Shown here: one piece after another, positions 10,850-21,367 of the stretch
Numbering within the stretch: position 1 is the stretch's first letter
Layout: each line of letters opens with the position of its first letter
NCBI GenBank assembly: GCA_021234155.1
Contig: JAJEKV010000057.1
Coordinates: 3,875,821-3,939,820 of the forward strand
Origin: Isoetes taiwanensis
Taxonomy: Eukaryota; Streptophyta; Lycopodiopsida; Isoetales; Isoetaceae
Reading direction: 5' to 3'
DNA length: 64,000 nt
Made by a program: the position numbers and the translations under genes
Notes under the pieces: model-generated
What the model saw: the letters and a program-made list of their open reading frames with translations, nothing else
What the model was told of the DNA's origin: nothing
The model's database searches: none

Positions 10850-11436
10850 TGCGCCATTTCAAAATGTACTCCAGAAACTGCAATGCTTGTGTGTCCTCAA
10901 TGCTGCATATGATAGCATCTTGCACATTGTTCTTAGTGCCTTCCCACATTGCCACCACTATGCCAACTTGTTCAACGCCCTCGGAAGAGTTCCGGTCCGC
11001 AGAAACAGGCAACACGGGTCCTTTCTTTTTGCGATCACCCTTAATGTGCGGTATAGCCTAATGATAATCTCAATACACCATTTCCTTTCATTGGAAGGGG
11101 TTATAATACATCGGACCATATATCGACATCCGGTCCTCGGAAGAGAGCAAGTCAAAAGTTATGTAAACAAAAGCCTTGTTGGTGAGTGCCCGGTAGGATT
11201 CTTATGCATAATGTGGTGCAACGAAAAGGTATAAACTACTTGTTCAGAGAAACGCGCGACGCCTTTCTGATCCCGCCAAGCGGCTAAAATAGAACTCCAC
11301 ACTATCGCGAAGAGAGCAAGTGGCGTTTGTGTAGCACTTAAGCACAAGAAAAAACATCGAGAAACGCGATCCGCGAACCTAATGATCTACTACACTAGTA
11401 CTCATGAACATCGCAAGAAAGAAAATCTATGCTCAG
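10850..11436. other. No gene supported
   Basis: Overlapping frames on both strands (10785-11347) lack motifs. Possibly the upstream region of the minus gene starting near 10846. Confidence 0.45.
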
Positions 11437-11600
11437 CCAGACCGCGGCCGCGATCTTGTTGAGCAGCTACACTTATGAAGACCGCTATCTAGAAATTACA
11501 AAACCTAGCAAGCAAGACCGCGGCCGCGATCTTGCTGAGCAGCTATACTTATGAAAACAATAGAAGTTCTAGTAGGCAAGATCGCGGCCGCGATGTTGCT
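11437..11600. repeat. Three tandem copies of a GATCGCGGCCGCGATC palindrome unit
   Basis: Three diverged units of 64-76 bp, each with the palindrome (11440-11456, 11516-11532, 11580-11594) followed by TTG(C/T)TGAGCAGCTA.ACTTATGAA. The core GCGGCCGC is the rare NotI recognition sequence and appears three times in 160 bases. In unit 2 the symmetry extends outward to CAAGA...TCTTG. More single copies follow at 11794, 12725, 12911 and 13001. Confidence 0.85.
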
Positions 11601-12724
11601 GAGCTGAAATGTTAGAAATTACCTTCTCTGAGGGAGTCCTTAGGTGCCATGGGATCGCGGGCGCTGGCTGAGTACGAAATACGAGTCCTTTTGGAGTGGC
11701 TCGAGAAGGCGCTCGGAGGGCGAAGGCGCTAGGCGCTGAAAGAAATCGCGGAGTCGAAATTTGTTTTTAAATGTTTTGAGTTTCAATTTATAGAACGCGG
11801 CCGCGGAAATTAATTGCCCGCCCCTCATAATGGCGCGTGAAAAAACGTGCCAGCCATAATGGCGTCGTACGCCGGCAGTAATAATTACCGGCCGGCCGGC
11901 CGTATTTATTCCCTGACATAAATGCGGCCGTGCGAATATACCCGTCCGAAAAGGCAAGTAATCCGTACGAAAGGTCTTTATCCACTTGGACGTCCGCGTT
12001 CAATTTCGGGCCGTAATTAAGGACCTGACACATTATGCAGCCATAAATGCCCCAAAAGAATCCGGTTTACGGACGGACAGCGACTGTAAAATTTGAATTC
12101 GAGAACAAACCAATTCGAGAAAGCGGGAAAAGCCAATTCAAATTTCATTGTTTTGCAAGATCTTCGAGGCGCTGGAGCTGCGCCTAAGCTGGGCCAAGTT
12201 CGGGCAAGGATTTGCTGCAGAATTCCGCATCCATTGAAGGCGCTAACGAGGGCGCTGATAATCCGCTTGCAATCCGCCACTACACATTCGGAATTCTGCA
12301 ACTGCATCGAATTCAGGGTTTCGGGCGAGGTAAAAGGCCTATTCTGATGCATATCCCTCACTGAAGTGAACTCAACGTTTATGTTGCACTGAATTTCAAT
12401 TATAACTACAACCTCCGAGTCTCTGCACTAACATCACTATGTATTGCATGGATTGATAAGATACCTCCTGATACTTTGTTGCAACTATGTAAAAATAGAT
12501 GTTCTAAGCAAAACTGTGCACTCTGTTGTGTTTATTATACAATGTAAACATGTTTCAAGAATATGCTTTCTTTCTCCATGTGGATGAAACTAAACACTGT
12601 TTTCATGACACTGCAGCTTCTGACGGGTCCTCGGCTACAAGTTGACGTTGACTACACCGTATTCTGTGAGGTATGAGTAATGCTTTATTCTGTAAGTCAA
12701 TCGTTTCACTTTGGTGCTCCACGA
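11601..12724. other. GC-rich stretch, no gene supported
   Basis: CpG-rich sequence holding AACGCGGCCGCGG at 11794-11806 and a (CCGG)n run, CCGGCCGGCCGGCCG, at 11888-11902. Minus frames of 81-114 codons are likely by-products of GC content. From about 12360 the sequence becomes AT-rich and unremarkable. Confidence 0.5.
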
Positions 12725-13015
12725 GATCGCGGTCGCGATACCTTCAACCATCTACACTTGCTATTGACCAAAGAACTCCCAGCTATCGATAACTTTGAGT
12801 TGAAACCACTAGCTAGCCTCGAAATGTGATTTGCACGAGTTCTTATCGAAACAGCTAGTGTGAATGCTTGCAAAAAAGCCGACCGCCGCGTTCTTGCCCA
12901 TGCTCGATAAGATCGCGGTGGCGAAAAGTCCCGACCATTTTTATTTTTCGTTGCTATTTTTGTAGTGGTTTATGATCACGATGCTTTTACGCTTTACGAG
13001 GATCGCGGCCGCTAT
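12725..13015. repeat. Three dispersed copies of the GATCGCGG palindrome
   Basis: GATCGCGGTCGCGAT (12725-12739), GATCGCGGTGGCGA (12911-12924) and GATCGCGGCCGCTAT (13001-13015). They diverge mainly in the right half, as if an originally perfect palindrome is decaying. They lie just upstream of, and at the beginning of, the plus-strand coding block at 13.0 kb. Confidence 0.75.
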
Positions 13016-13034
13016 TCACGACCTCTTATTTGCG

Positions 13035-13345
13035 GGATGGCTGATGTAATTCCGCCAGATGTCTATTGGGAAAAAGGTGGCGTAAGGAAGAGTCCACAAT
13101 TTCGAGCGCCATCACAATTCGGACCGTCCCCGCAGGGTATGGTTGTCGCTTCAATTGTGAATGTTCGATGGACAATTTACGCTACCAATTCCTGAAATGG
13201 AAATAGAAAAAATGGGTGAAGCTGTGGGGACTTTTGTGTTGTGGTACAAGAAGGACATTGCTGCTCAACTTGATAGACATGAGGAAGCTTGCACCCCACC
13301 AGGTCAGATAAAACGCATAGACCGGCGGGGACGGAGGGAATGAGG
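13035..13345 (+). pseudogene. Remnant resembling plant transposon-associated DUF8039-like segment
   Basis: In two frames joined near 13170: VIPPDVYWEKGGVRK ... SPQGMVVASIV, then DGQFTLPIP.MEIEKMGEAVGTFVLWYKKDI. The 'xLgxAvGtFVxWxkxxI' ending is like the domain found beside many plant CACTA-type transposases. Family name is from memory. The frame shift shows it is broken. Confidence 0.35.
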
Positions 13346-13379
13346 GGTTAGCCAAGAATGAGAGACGAATCATGTGCAA

Positions 13380-13835
13380 GGGCTTTCTAGAGATGAGTTA
13401 GTTGAGAAGGCGTGCACACTCATGCATGAATGCTGCCACATGGCTTATGCCTATGGTGTTATCGTTTTTGCCGATCCAAACCATGCCGTGGTCCGACGAA
13501 GAAGTTAGGGGAAGGCTCGATAGCTCGCTACTATCATGAACATTTTTCCAATGCCCGAAAAAAGATCTCTATCTTGTTTGCCGCCCGTGCGTAAATGCCC
13601 CAACTACATGACCTTGTGAGATGGCCCATAGCCCTCGTGCTCGTTGATAACATTCCAGTTTCTACTCTTGTGGTTGCGGTGAAGGAGAAGGATGTGGAGA
13701 ATGAACCTTACTCCATTAGACCTGAAATTGGCATCACCAAAAAGAGACCTTACAAAGATGGTCAATCTGAGACCCGAACACGCCAAAGACGGACTAAATG
13801 TGAAAGAAAAAAACTAGTCTTGAGGCTATTCTAGA
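13380..13835 (+). pseudogene. Unrecognised coding remnant upstream of DDE transposase
   Basis: Frames such as LVEKACTLMHECCHMAYAYG ... VIVFADPNHAVV (13395-13500) and LVDNIPVSTLVVAVKEKDVENEPYS (13640-13710) read like protein but shift frame. The last 25 codons are very basic. It may be the N-terminal part of the transposon gene that follows, or a separate gene of the same element. Confidence 0.3.
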
Positions 13836-13902
13836 CTTCAGTCATCACCGTCTTTGCATGAAATGATGCCGTGCAAATTTTACATCCCGTGAGATAGCTT
13901 GC

Positions 13903-15443
13903 ATGAGAACCTTTTACTGGAACATGAAGTCCTCGGAGCGCACAACTTTTGCATATAACATGCTAGATCTTTGCTCTGAAAATGGTGTAGTCCGCAAACT
14001 GATGTTGAATAACAAACAGGTGTGCGTGAAAGCATGGCATAAAGCCTATGGCATTCCCATTTCCACTTTTTACAAGTGGAAGAAGCTCTTCAATGACGGC
14101 CACAGAATTGCTGAGCACGGAAATACTGGGTCTAAGAAGCCAAGGTCTCATACTTTGGCTGGCAATGCTGTGCTATCCATGTTCATAGATGAAAACGCAG
14201 AGACGATGCCACACCGCTCGAAAATTACGAAGAGGGGGTAGCGCACAAAATGTTAAGAGGCTACCTTCAGTCTTGACTAAGAAGGATATACACCAAGAAG
14301 TAGATATTTCCGTTACAGAGATGACAGGCAAGCATATTTCTCCTTCGTCATTTCTGTCTGCTTGGAAAGAGAATCATTCAGAGGTAGCAATAGCTAAGAG
14401 GATAGCATTTTCCAAGTGTAACACCTGTATTGTCATAAAGGAAAAGCTTGCTAAGACCAGAGATCTAAACGAAAGAAGGGTACTTGCAATAGAGAGAAAA
14501 TCGCATATGACGGCCCAGATTTCATGCAGGAGCCTTTACTGGTCCTGGAGAGCTTTGTCGCATAGATCTCCTGAGCACGCTTTAACCATTATACATGATA
14601 AGATGGATCAGAATAAGACCATGGTCCCTCGCCTAGAGAAGCTAGCAAAGTCTCGTATGGAGGGGTGAACGATCAAGGTCGATTATTCTGTGCTCTCATG
14701 CACGGCCATGGTATAGGTGCCTTGGGCCACTTCTCACTGGACCTCCGCCCGATGATTCTAATTTTCATGTGGGATCCTTGAATCATACCTTGAAGACACC
14801 GGAGAATAAATCGAGGATAATTGGGGCCATTTGAGAGATAATCTTGATCGTCCCGAAAGCGGTGGGGTTTAAAAACGGCAATTTTAAACCACGAGATAAC
14901 CTTAGGACACAGATAACCTTAGGAGGCTTTACTTGCAGCTAGATAATTGCTCAGGTCAGAATAAGAATAGATATCTTTTCTCTTACTTGTCATACTTGGT
15001 TTGGTTAGGTGTATTTGATCAAGTGCGTACTGGGATTCATGATGGTTGGACACACCCACGATGACATAGATGCCCTATTTGGAAACTACTCTACTCTAAT
15101 GAGAAGATCAGATGCATTGACTATTCCGGAGCTTATGCAACTCTTCAGGCAGTGTAGTTCAAAGGCTCCTTCACCTTACCTTGTGACAGAGGTTCCTGAT
15201 TGGAAGGAATTCGTGAAAGGTTTTATCCCTGATAAGAAGGACCGTTTATGTGGTCACTTGGAACCTCTACTCTTCAAGTTTTGCATGAAGGATGGATGGC
15301 CACTAATGTTCTACAAGATGAGGCCAGGGCATAGGGAGTGGTCCCTGAAAAGGGAATCGAGAATGTGGAAGGAGGATGCCCAAGGTTTACCTATGATTCC
15401 GAGAGGGTCACCTAAGGTCCCCGCAGACCATATGGGAGCTTGA
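13903..15443 (+). pseudogene. DDE transposase of the DUF7869-like 'VGHTHDDID' type, frameshifted
   Basis: Order seen: an N-terminal HTH-like stretch (HKAYGIPISTFYKWKKL, about 14030-14080); a middle region with IIHDKMD (14591-14611, probable first catalytic Asp); GHGIGALGHFSLD (14703-14740, frame-shifted); LQLDNCSGQNKN (14931-14966, probable second Asp); and VGHTHDDIDALFGNYS (15053-15100), a hallmark of this family. Shifts occur near 14240, 14670, 14750 and 15025, so it cannot make one protein. The family is a DDE/RNase-H-fold transposase group known from invertebrates and seedless plants. It probably belongs with the C-terminal segment at 15580-16077. Confidence 0.7.
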
Positions 15444-15579
15444 AAGATATAGGTGCATTAAGAGCTTCTATTGCCAAGTACATGATGCACTGGGCAGCTA
15501 TTTCTAGAGCTGGCGATAAGTCATGGTCCAACACATATATGAATGAAGTTATTGACTACTGGTCCACCTTGTTGCGAAA

Positions 15580-16077
15580 GTGCTTGGTGACGTGCAGCCG
15601 GTGAGAGTCGTCATTCAGATTTCGGCCCAAAGACTGCAAAGTGCATTGGAAGAACCCGAAAGAGTGTTTGTGGATGAGCACATTGAAGCATCTCATTACG
15701 TTGGGCCTTTCTGCAGACCCAAGAACCCAGTTGAAATATTCGACCCCTACCAAGATGTCAAGAAGGGAATGCTCTTGCTAATCACACCACATGATAACTG
15801 CCCGACATGGATGGCTTTTGCCGAAGAGGACCCAATAGAGGACCCTAATCTCCCACATTACGAAGAGGTGTTTGTCTCTTGGTTTGAACCTGTTGCCAGA
15901 AAGGGAACCTCATATGCAATGCAAGATAGGGATTGCCGGAGCAAGAATTGGAGACCCAATCCTAATGACCCGCCACGCTACCAACCTTTGAAAACAATAG
16001 ACTATGGTTGGGCCAGAGACCCAGCCATTGTCGGTGGTGATCCCCAAAGAGTGTTCGGGCTCGGTTGCAAGAATTAG
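15580..16077 (+). pseudogene. C-terminal domain of the same transposase
   Basis: A 165-codon open frame (VRVVIQISAQRLQSALEEPE ... KGMLLLITPHDNCPTWMAF ... YEEVFVSWFEP). A C-terminal beta-rich, BAH-like segment of this kind often ends transposases of this group. It follows the core by about 140 bases in which the frame shifts. Best-preserved part of the element. Confidence 0.55.
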
Positions 16078-16288
16078 TGGCTAAAGAAGCTAAGGACGAT
16101 GATGAGAACTCTTGAGGTATGCAATGCTCTTTTACATAATTACTATATCATTCATAACATGAAAGTTACAATAGACTAGTTATTATTTATTACGCCTCTG
16201 CGTTTTCATCTCAACACAAGAGCTCTTACACTATACAATGCTAAACGGTGATTCATTCATCTTCGGATCTGTAGTAGTGATCCCCGAT
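16078..16288. other. No gene seen; 3' side of transposase and of mini-gene 1
   Basis: Holds the end of the transposase region and the 3' flank of the first minus-strand mini-gene. The stretch CTCTTACACTATACAATGCTAAAC (about 16223) recurs near 16784, marking the unit boundary of the mini-gene array. Confidence 0.5.
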
Positions 16289-16291
16289 ATC

Positions 16292-16489
16292 TCATAGCTC
16301 ATTCGCCGGAAGCCAAATCAGATGGATCATTACACGAATTGACGCTAGGGCAACGAATCTCGGCCAAAGCTTTTCTTCGCAGTAGGGATCAAGAAGAAGA
16401 TGCCTGTCTAGGCAACCAACAAGATCAGAGTGGCTCATTGAGCACTTGATCGCCTCGATGTGGTGAACTGATGAAGGCGAAAAATCCAT
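16292..16489 (-). CDS. Tandem mini-gene copy 1 (unrecognised small protein)
   Basis: ATG at 16489 opens 65 codons. Key residues shared with copies 2 and 3: HIEAIKCSMSHSDL, then LDRHLLLDPY, then a hydrophobic SIRV.IHLIWLP. Against copy 2 it has lost two bases near 16312, so it stops at LPANEL and misses the acidic C-terminus. A TATA box lies 36-43 bases before the ATG (16525-16532). No signal peptide or known domain. I do not recognise the family. Confidence 0.5.
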   Translation of the reverse strand: MDFSPSSVHHIEAIKCSMSHSDLVGCLDRHLLLDPYCEEKLWPRFVALASIRVMIHLIWLPANEL

Positions 16490-16524
16490 GGGAGAAGAGT
16501 GAACTTTAGCCCCGAAGTGAGAAG

Positions 16525-16532
16525 CTTTTATA
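16525..16532 (-). promoter_or_regulatory. TATA box of mini-gene 1
   Basis: TATAAAAG on the minus strand, with GCCCAATAATTCACCTCAAT about 25-45 bases further upstream (a CCAAT-like box). Spacing to the ATG is the same in all three copies. Confidence 0.6.
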
Positions 16533-16814
16533 GTAAAGTAGAATGATTGAGGTGAATTATTGGGCTTGACTTCGGCGCCATTATTGCTCGTGTATAAGAC
16601 CGTTGTATAAATACAAGTATAATACATCTTTCGTATGGATATATGTATGCTTTTAAAACATGTGCTTGAGTAATTCAGGTGTGGTTGAAATTAGGAACTG
16701 CTCGCAGATATAGCACACCCTTACACTACATTCAGGTATGATACATCAAACAATATTCATTGTGGTATTATTTCCTTACATAGCTCTTACACTATACAAT
16801 GCTAAACAAGTGAT

Positions 16815-17056
16815 TCATTCATCTTCAGGATCTGTAGTAGTGATCCCTGATATCTCATAGCTCATTCGCTCAGGAAGCCAGATCAGATCGATCGTAACAC
16901 GAATTGACGCAGGGCAATGAATCTCAGCGCCCAAAGCTTTTCTTCGCAGGTAGGGATCAAGAAGAAGATGCCTGTCCAGGCAACCAACAAGATCTGAGTG
17001 GCTCATTGAGCACTTGATCGCCTCAATGTGGTGAACTGAAGAAGCGAAAAATCCAT
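16815..17056 (-). pseudogene. Tandem mini-gene copy 2
   Basis: The ATG at 17056 corresponds to that of copy 1 but two bases are missing just after it, so the frame is only entered again at the internal ATG at 17006 (MSHSDLVGCLDRHLLLDPYL). From there it is open to 16815 and shows the complete C-terminus, SYEISGITTTDPEDE. Copies 1 and 2 thus carry complementary lesions, and the intact ancestor was about 80-85 residues. Confidence 0.5.
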
Positions 17057-17092
17057 GGGGGATGAATGAAATTAAGCCCCGAAGTGAGAAGC

Positions 17093-17099
17093 CTTTATA
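17093..17099 (-). promoter_or_regulatory. TATA box of mini-gene 2
   Basis: TATAAAG on the minus strand, 37-43 bases before the ATG position, preceded by CCAATAATTCACCTCAATCA. Same arrangement as copies 1 and 3. Confidence 0.6.
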
Positions 17100-17456
17100 G
17101 TGAAGTGGAATGATTGAGGTGAATTATTGGGGTATACTACACCACCAAAAGTCCGAACGTATCGATCGTTGTATACGCATAAGAATAATACTTATTTCAT
17201 ACTAATATGCGTATGTTTGAAAACATGTTTGCTTGACGAATTTAGCTATGATTGAATTCAATGACAGCTTGGAGAATAAGTGGAGGTGGGATAGCACATC
17301 GTTACAATATACTCAGTTAAGGTACGTGATATTACATCCTTAATCAGAATGCTATTACATCCTTACTTAGTTATTAGGTACCCATGTCATTATTACATTA
17401 TTAGCGGTGCGATTCACTCGCCATCAACATCAAAGCTCGTGGATGCCATTCAAATT

Positions 17457-17657
17457 TCATAGATCTCCGATCGGGAAGCCAAGAATATGGACTTTAACGC
17501 TGAGTGAGCTTCCCGCAAGCACTAGCAGTCCATCAGCTTTAGATAAGAGCCATGGATCAAGCTTAACGCCATTTCTAGCGATTCGCCCCGGATCGTTGTA
17601 GCTCAAGTAACACTTGAAAGAGCGGATGTGCTCTGGACGAGGCATCGAGGAAGCCAT
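17457..17657 (-). CDS. Tandem mini-gene copy 3 (most diverged, open)
   Basis: ATG at 17657 opens 66 codons: HIRSFKCYLSYNDPGR, then LDPWLLSKADGLLVLAGSS, then KVHILGFP. Aligns with copies 1 and 2 at H-I-...-K-C, S-..-D, L-D-P-[YW]-L and a final hydrophobic strand plus Pro. The coding part is far more diverged than the promoter, yet the frame is intact from the ATG. Unknown function. Confidence 0.5.
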   Translation of the reverse strand: MASSMPRPEHIRSFKCYLSYNDPGRIARNGVKLDPWLLSKADGLLVLAGSSLSVKVHILGFPIGDL

Positions 17658-17692
17658 GGAAGATGAATGGCCTCTACCCCCTCGTGAAGCCG

Positions 17693-17700
17693 TTTTTATA
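17693..17700 (-). promoter_or_regulatory. TATA box of mini-gene 3
   Basis: TATAAAAA on the minus strand, 36-43 bases before the ATG, preceded by GCCAATAATTCACATCAAT, nearly identical to the other two copies although the coding parts differ widely. Confidence 0.6.
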
Positions 17701-17759
17701 GTGAAGTAAAATTATTGATGTGAATTATTGGCGTACAATGTAGGGCCATTATTGAGCTT

Positions 17760-18230
17760 ATACGAGTGTCATGTACACGTACAAGTATAACACAAAATTT
17801 GTATGTATATGTGTATGTTAATTACCTCATGTTTGTTGGGCTCGAGAACTAGGTAAAAGTATTCGTGCTTGAGCAAATAAGGTGTGCTCAAAATTCTCAA
17901 AATTGCGTTATTTTATCCAATTAATGAAATCATGCTTTTTTCATTGAGCAGATTTCATTGTCAAATGCTATATAATTATTTTCAAACTCATGATATAAAC
18001 AATTGGAGCACAAAATTATTACTTTCAAATGTACTAAATGGAATAGTTCTTGTATGATGATTGAAGCAAATCTTCAGTAATAGACTGTCACGCGGGATTT
18101 TGCTGAAGGAAGAAACTAGAAACCAAGAACAATAGGAAAGAAACAGAGAAACAATATGTCAAGATGAAAATCTTTGAAATGATCAAGGAAAATACAAGAG
18201 ATCTCCAGAGCATGGAGATGAGATAACTAG
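17760..18230. other. No gene seen
   Basis: AT-rich. A hydrophobic minus frame (18309-18088) has no recognisable feature. Confidence 0.5.
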
Positions 18231-18232
18231 AA

Positions 18233-18565
18233 AAATACCAAGATTTGTCTAAGCTTCTGATATATGTAGTATAATGGCCTTGGGCCCAAAATAGCAAAAA
18301 GGCTGCCATTTCAGATCTTGTCTAATCCCAAAATCTCTATTACAGTGCAAGAAAATCTACCATAATATCTGAAGTCATAATTGCCGTGATTCGTGCTGCA
18401 TGCGAATCACACTCCAAGGTTCACGCTTCGTGGTCGTGGATTCTTTATGCTATGGATTCATGTGGTCTCTTCTTCTTAAGTGGCGTGGTCTTGGCTCCTT
18501 GTTACGCGGATGCAGGGCCCTTGCCTTTGGGCTCTTTTGTGTACTACCTTAGAAATAATCGTGTG
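18233..18565. repeat. 330-bp flank shared with 25285-25602
   Basis: Starts AAGCTTCTGATATAT and continues through ATGGCCTTGGGCCCAAAATA to TTTTGTGTACTACCTTAGA, directly abutting the LTR. The same block abuts the LTR at 25603. A 3' LTR should be followed by unrelated target DNA, so the shared flank means either that LTR plus flank was duplicated together or that both insertions hit the same repeat at the same site. Confidence 0.75.
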
Positions 18566-20062
18566 TGAGACGTTCCCTGAATCTATATGATGCTCCTATC
18601 GCACAAATACGGGGAATTCCCCTCCCGTGGCAGCTACATCACCATGGAAAGGCCCTCCATCTAACTCAGACCACTTGGGATAGCCAAGTGTCTAGGTGAG
18701 GAACACGGAGATGTCATTCGTCCCACCTCCTCTATGGGAATCCTATACAGTGGAAGCGTACATACATGTTAGCACATAGCAATCATGCTCAAAATAATAT
18801 ACCATCACGAGGGGTGGTCCATCCATCATCATCATCTACATGGCAACACAAGTACAAGATACATAAGCAATATACCATAAATAAGGGCTCTACCTGGGCT
18901 CAGACTCCATGGGGTCGACTGATGGTCAGGGCCTCAAGATAACAGCAGATAGAGGTATAACATGGCGTTGGCTGACATAGAACAATGGCTAGGGTAGTCC
19001 ACTTCATCCGCCCCTCCTGTGCACACTCTGTAGATAGGCTGAAACATGCTATGGCGTGATTGTGGCCTTCCAGAGACGCAATCTCATGGGATCACCCTAT
19101 GAGACTACTCCGGGTTACATCTCCCCGGTCCGATGAGACAGGTCAGGGAGGCATCCCCTTCACGGCCACAATGGATCCCTGGGTGTACTAGAGAATGCGT
19201 GCCTCCTTAGCGACCCCCGCATCTGTACCCGACTTGAACCCTCCAAAATCCATGGGCCGCCTCGGCGCATCCATCGAGACCAAGATGTCCATATCGGCAC
19301 GTTTCCTGCGACCCAAGAGGTGTCGGACCCATACTCGGCCCCGCAAGGACCAACTATAAGCCTAGCACACTGTAGGAGTCATGTAGCCATGCTAGGCAAG
19401 ACCCCACTCCCGTTTCACCATTGTAGCCGTTATCTGATGTTGAATCACGATAGAGCATCCACAGCCAGGTGGGCTCTTGTGCACAGGCCGCAATTACTGG
19501 GTCTTAAGGGTTCTAGCTAGAGACATCTCTACTTCTAGGAAGCTTTCAGGTCTCTACCCTCCCTTAACCCGAGACACACAGGAGAAACAGAAAGAGAGAA
19601 CACATTCATAATCAAAGTATCCATCATCATCTTAGTAACACAAAAAAGAGAAATTAACCATTCCATCTAATCAGAGAAGGGTTAGTTGAAGCACAGACTA
19701 TCTAGGGACTATCCGGTCTCTTGGCTAGAACCATTGTCACGAAAGGCTTCCATTCTTCAAGTCTGGTTGCAGTAGCTGGTAGTCCTTCCTCCACTCTCCT
19801 CAAATCGACTTGGGGCAGTATTGGGGGTAGGGCTCTAATTTTCTCTCCAAACTCAGCAAGTTCTCCCTGGCCAATCGATTTGGGCCTGGTGGCACTGCCT
19901 AATTGGCTGACTTTTATTAATTAATAACCTAATTAGCCTAATTAGGTTATTTACTCACTAATATTTTAGCATAGCTAATAAAAACCCTTTTAGGTTAGGT
20001 CAAGTCCTGGGGACGTGTCATAGTATGTATATGTATATCGTATAAATATATGGAATGTCACA
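18566..20062 (-). mobile_element. LTR (minus strand), copy A
   Basis: Minus strand begins TGTGACATTCCATATATTTA (20062 downward) and ends near GGGAACGTCTCA. About 1.5 kb, closely related to 25603-26801 and partly to 44090-44758. Just upstream on the minus strand is a purine tract (GGGGAGAATG), so it is the 3' LTR of its element. Only about 70 bases of internal sequence remain (20063-20132). Confidence 0.8.
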
Positions 20063-20132
20063 TTCTCCCCAATAATCTTTGTCCTCAGCATTGGAATTAG
20101 TTTATTGAAAAAAAAGCAATTAAGTTATAAAA
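20063..20132 (-). mobile_element. Polypurine tract and short internal remnant
   Basis: Matches the internal sequence next to the LTR at 26801 (TGTCCTCA.CATTGGAATT, then CAATTAAGTTATAAAAGA) and then stops abruptly, so the element was cut here. Confidence 0.65.
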
Positions 20133-20345
20133 GACTAGTAACAGTGCCCAGCGTTGTTGGGCATAAGTTGAGAGTCTATAAATGGTTTCACTGCAATGAA
20201 AAAGTGTGTACTAACCTTTTATTATATAAGGAAGGTACCTATCATAGTAATAGTGCCTAGCGTTGCTAGGGATTAGTTCAAAACTTGTAAACTTTTAAGA
20301 AGAATAGTAATAATGCCCAGCGTTGCTGGGCTAATGTTGGGACCT
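20130..20345. repeat. Three copies of a CCCAGCGTTGCTGGG hairpin motif
   Basis: GTGCCCAGCGTTGTTGGGC (20155), GTGCCTAGCGTTGCTAGGG (20255) and ATGCCCAGCGTTGCTGGGC (20310), each preceded by AGTAA(C/T)A. The CCCAGC/GCTGGG arms form a 6-bp stem with a GTT loop. In copy 2 both arms changed together (CCTAGC/GCTAGG), so pairing is preserved. Confidence 0.7.
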
Positions 20346-20719
20346 TGTCAACGAACTTATTCGATTCAATCCACATAGCCTGCAATTTTCATAGGGACTA
20401 CCTCGTGTCTATGTTTTAATAGATTCATGTTTACCCTGCAAGTTTTATAGGAACTTCATGTTTGCGTAAGAAAGGAAAAAGACACTGTGGAAAGGTTTAA
20501 ATCACGTCCAATTGTTTTAATACATGAAATGTATATGCAACAATAATTAAGACATCCTCTTCATTGAGGATGCATATACAAAACCCAACTCGCACATGGT
20601 TATCATTAATACCTAGTGCCTTCCAATGAAGAACAGTTATTCATAGTATACATATAATATTAGCAATAACCACACGTGGTAGAGTTTAGATCTTATTGGC
20701 TTGGTGTATCCATCGAATG

Positions 20720-20861
20720 TACTTTGTATTCATGTGTCCTCTATTAGTGGATGCTTCACCATATATGCTTTGCTTCTATTATTACCTATGTACTTCGTAT
20801 TCATGTGTCCTCTATAAGTGGATGCTTCACCATATATGCTTTGCTTCGATTATTACCTATG
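20720..20861. repeat. 71-bp tandem duplication
   Basis: Two adjacent units starting TACTT(T/C)GTATTCATGTGTCC, differing at only a few bases. Non-coding. Confidence 0.8.
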
Positions 20862-21367
20862 GCATTATACATACAGCTTTGTTTTGGTTAACAAACTATT
20901 TATGGCCAATTATTTGTTATATCCTTTGAAACTAAGGTTGTTTTGATTAACAAATTATTTGCGACCATTGTTCTGAGTTGGTTTATACAGGTTTTGATGT
21001 TGTAGAAGTTAGTGTTTGACAATGGAGCAAGTATTTGGAAATGGAACCTTATTTATGGTGTCTCAAGATGGCAAATCCAGAATATCATACAACTGCTTGT
21101 AATTTAAGGTATGATATTGTTATCGAATAATACCAATATCACATTTACATATATGACCAGCACCACATCCTAAGGATCTACTCATCTGATACATGACAAC
21201 ATCATCATTCTCAAGCGTGACCATAAACAGAACTTGAGAGCATGCTAATTAGCATCATAATTACAAAGTTAGCTACATCTTCAGAGTTAGCTCTACCCAG
21301 TAAGCAAGAGTGCTAGTGTTTCACAAATAAACCTATCTAATAATCAAAGGTGGAATTGACTTTTATG

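Noticed and set aside
11640-12361. Minus-strand genes in the GC-rich stretch
   Set aside because: Frames overlap in several phases, lack motifs and are explained by GC-rich composition.
13903-16627. Frameshifts as sequencing errors
   Set aside because: Possible for a few homopolymer sites, but most lesions across the window are substitutions or multi-base indels confirmed against paralogues.
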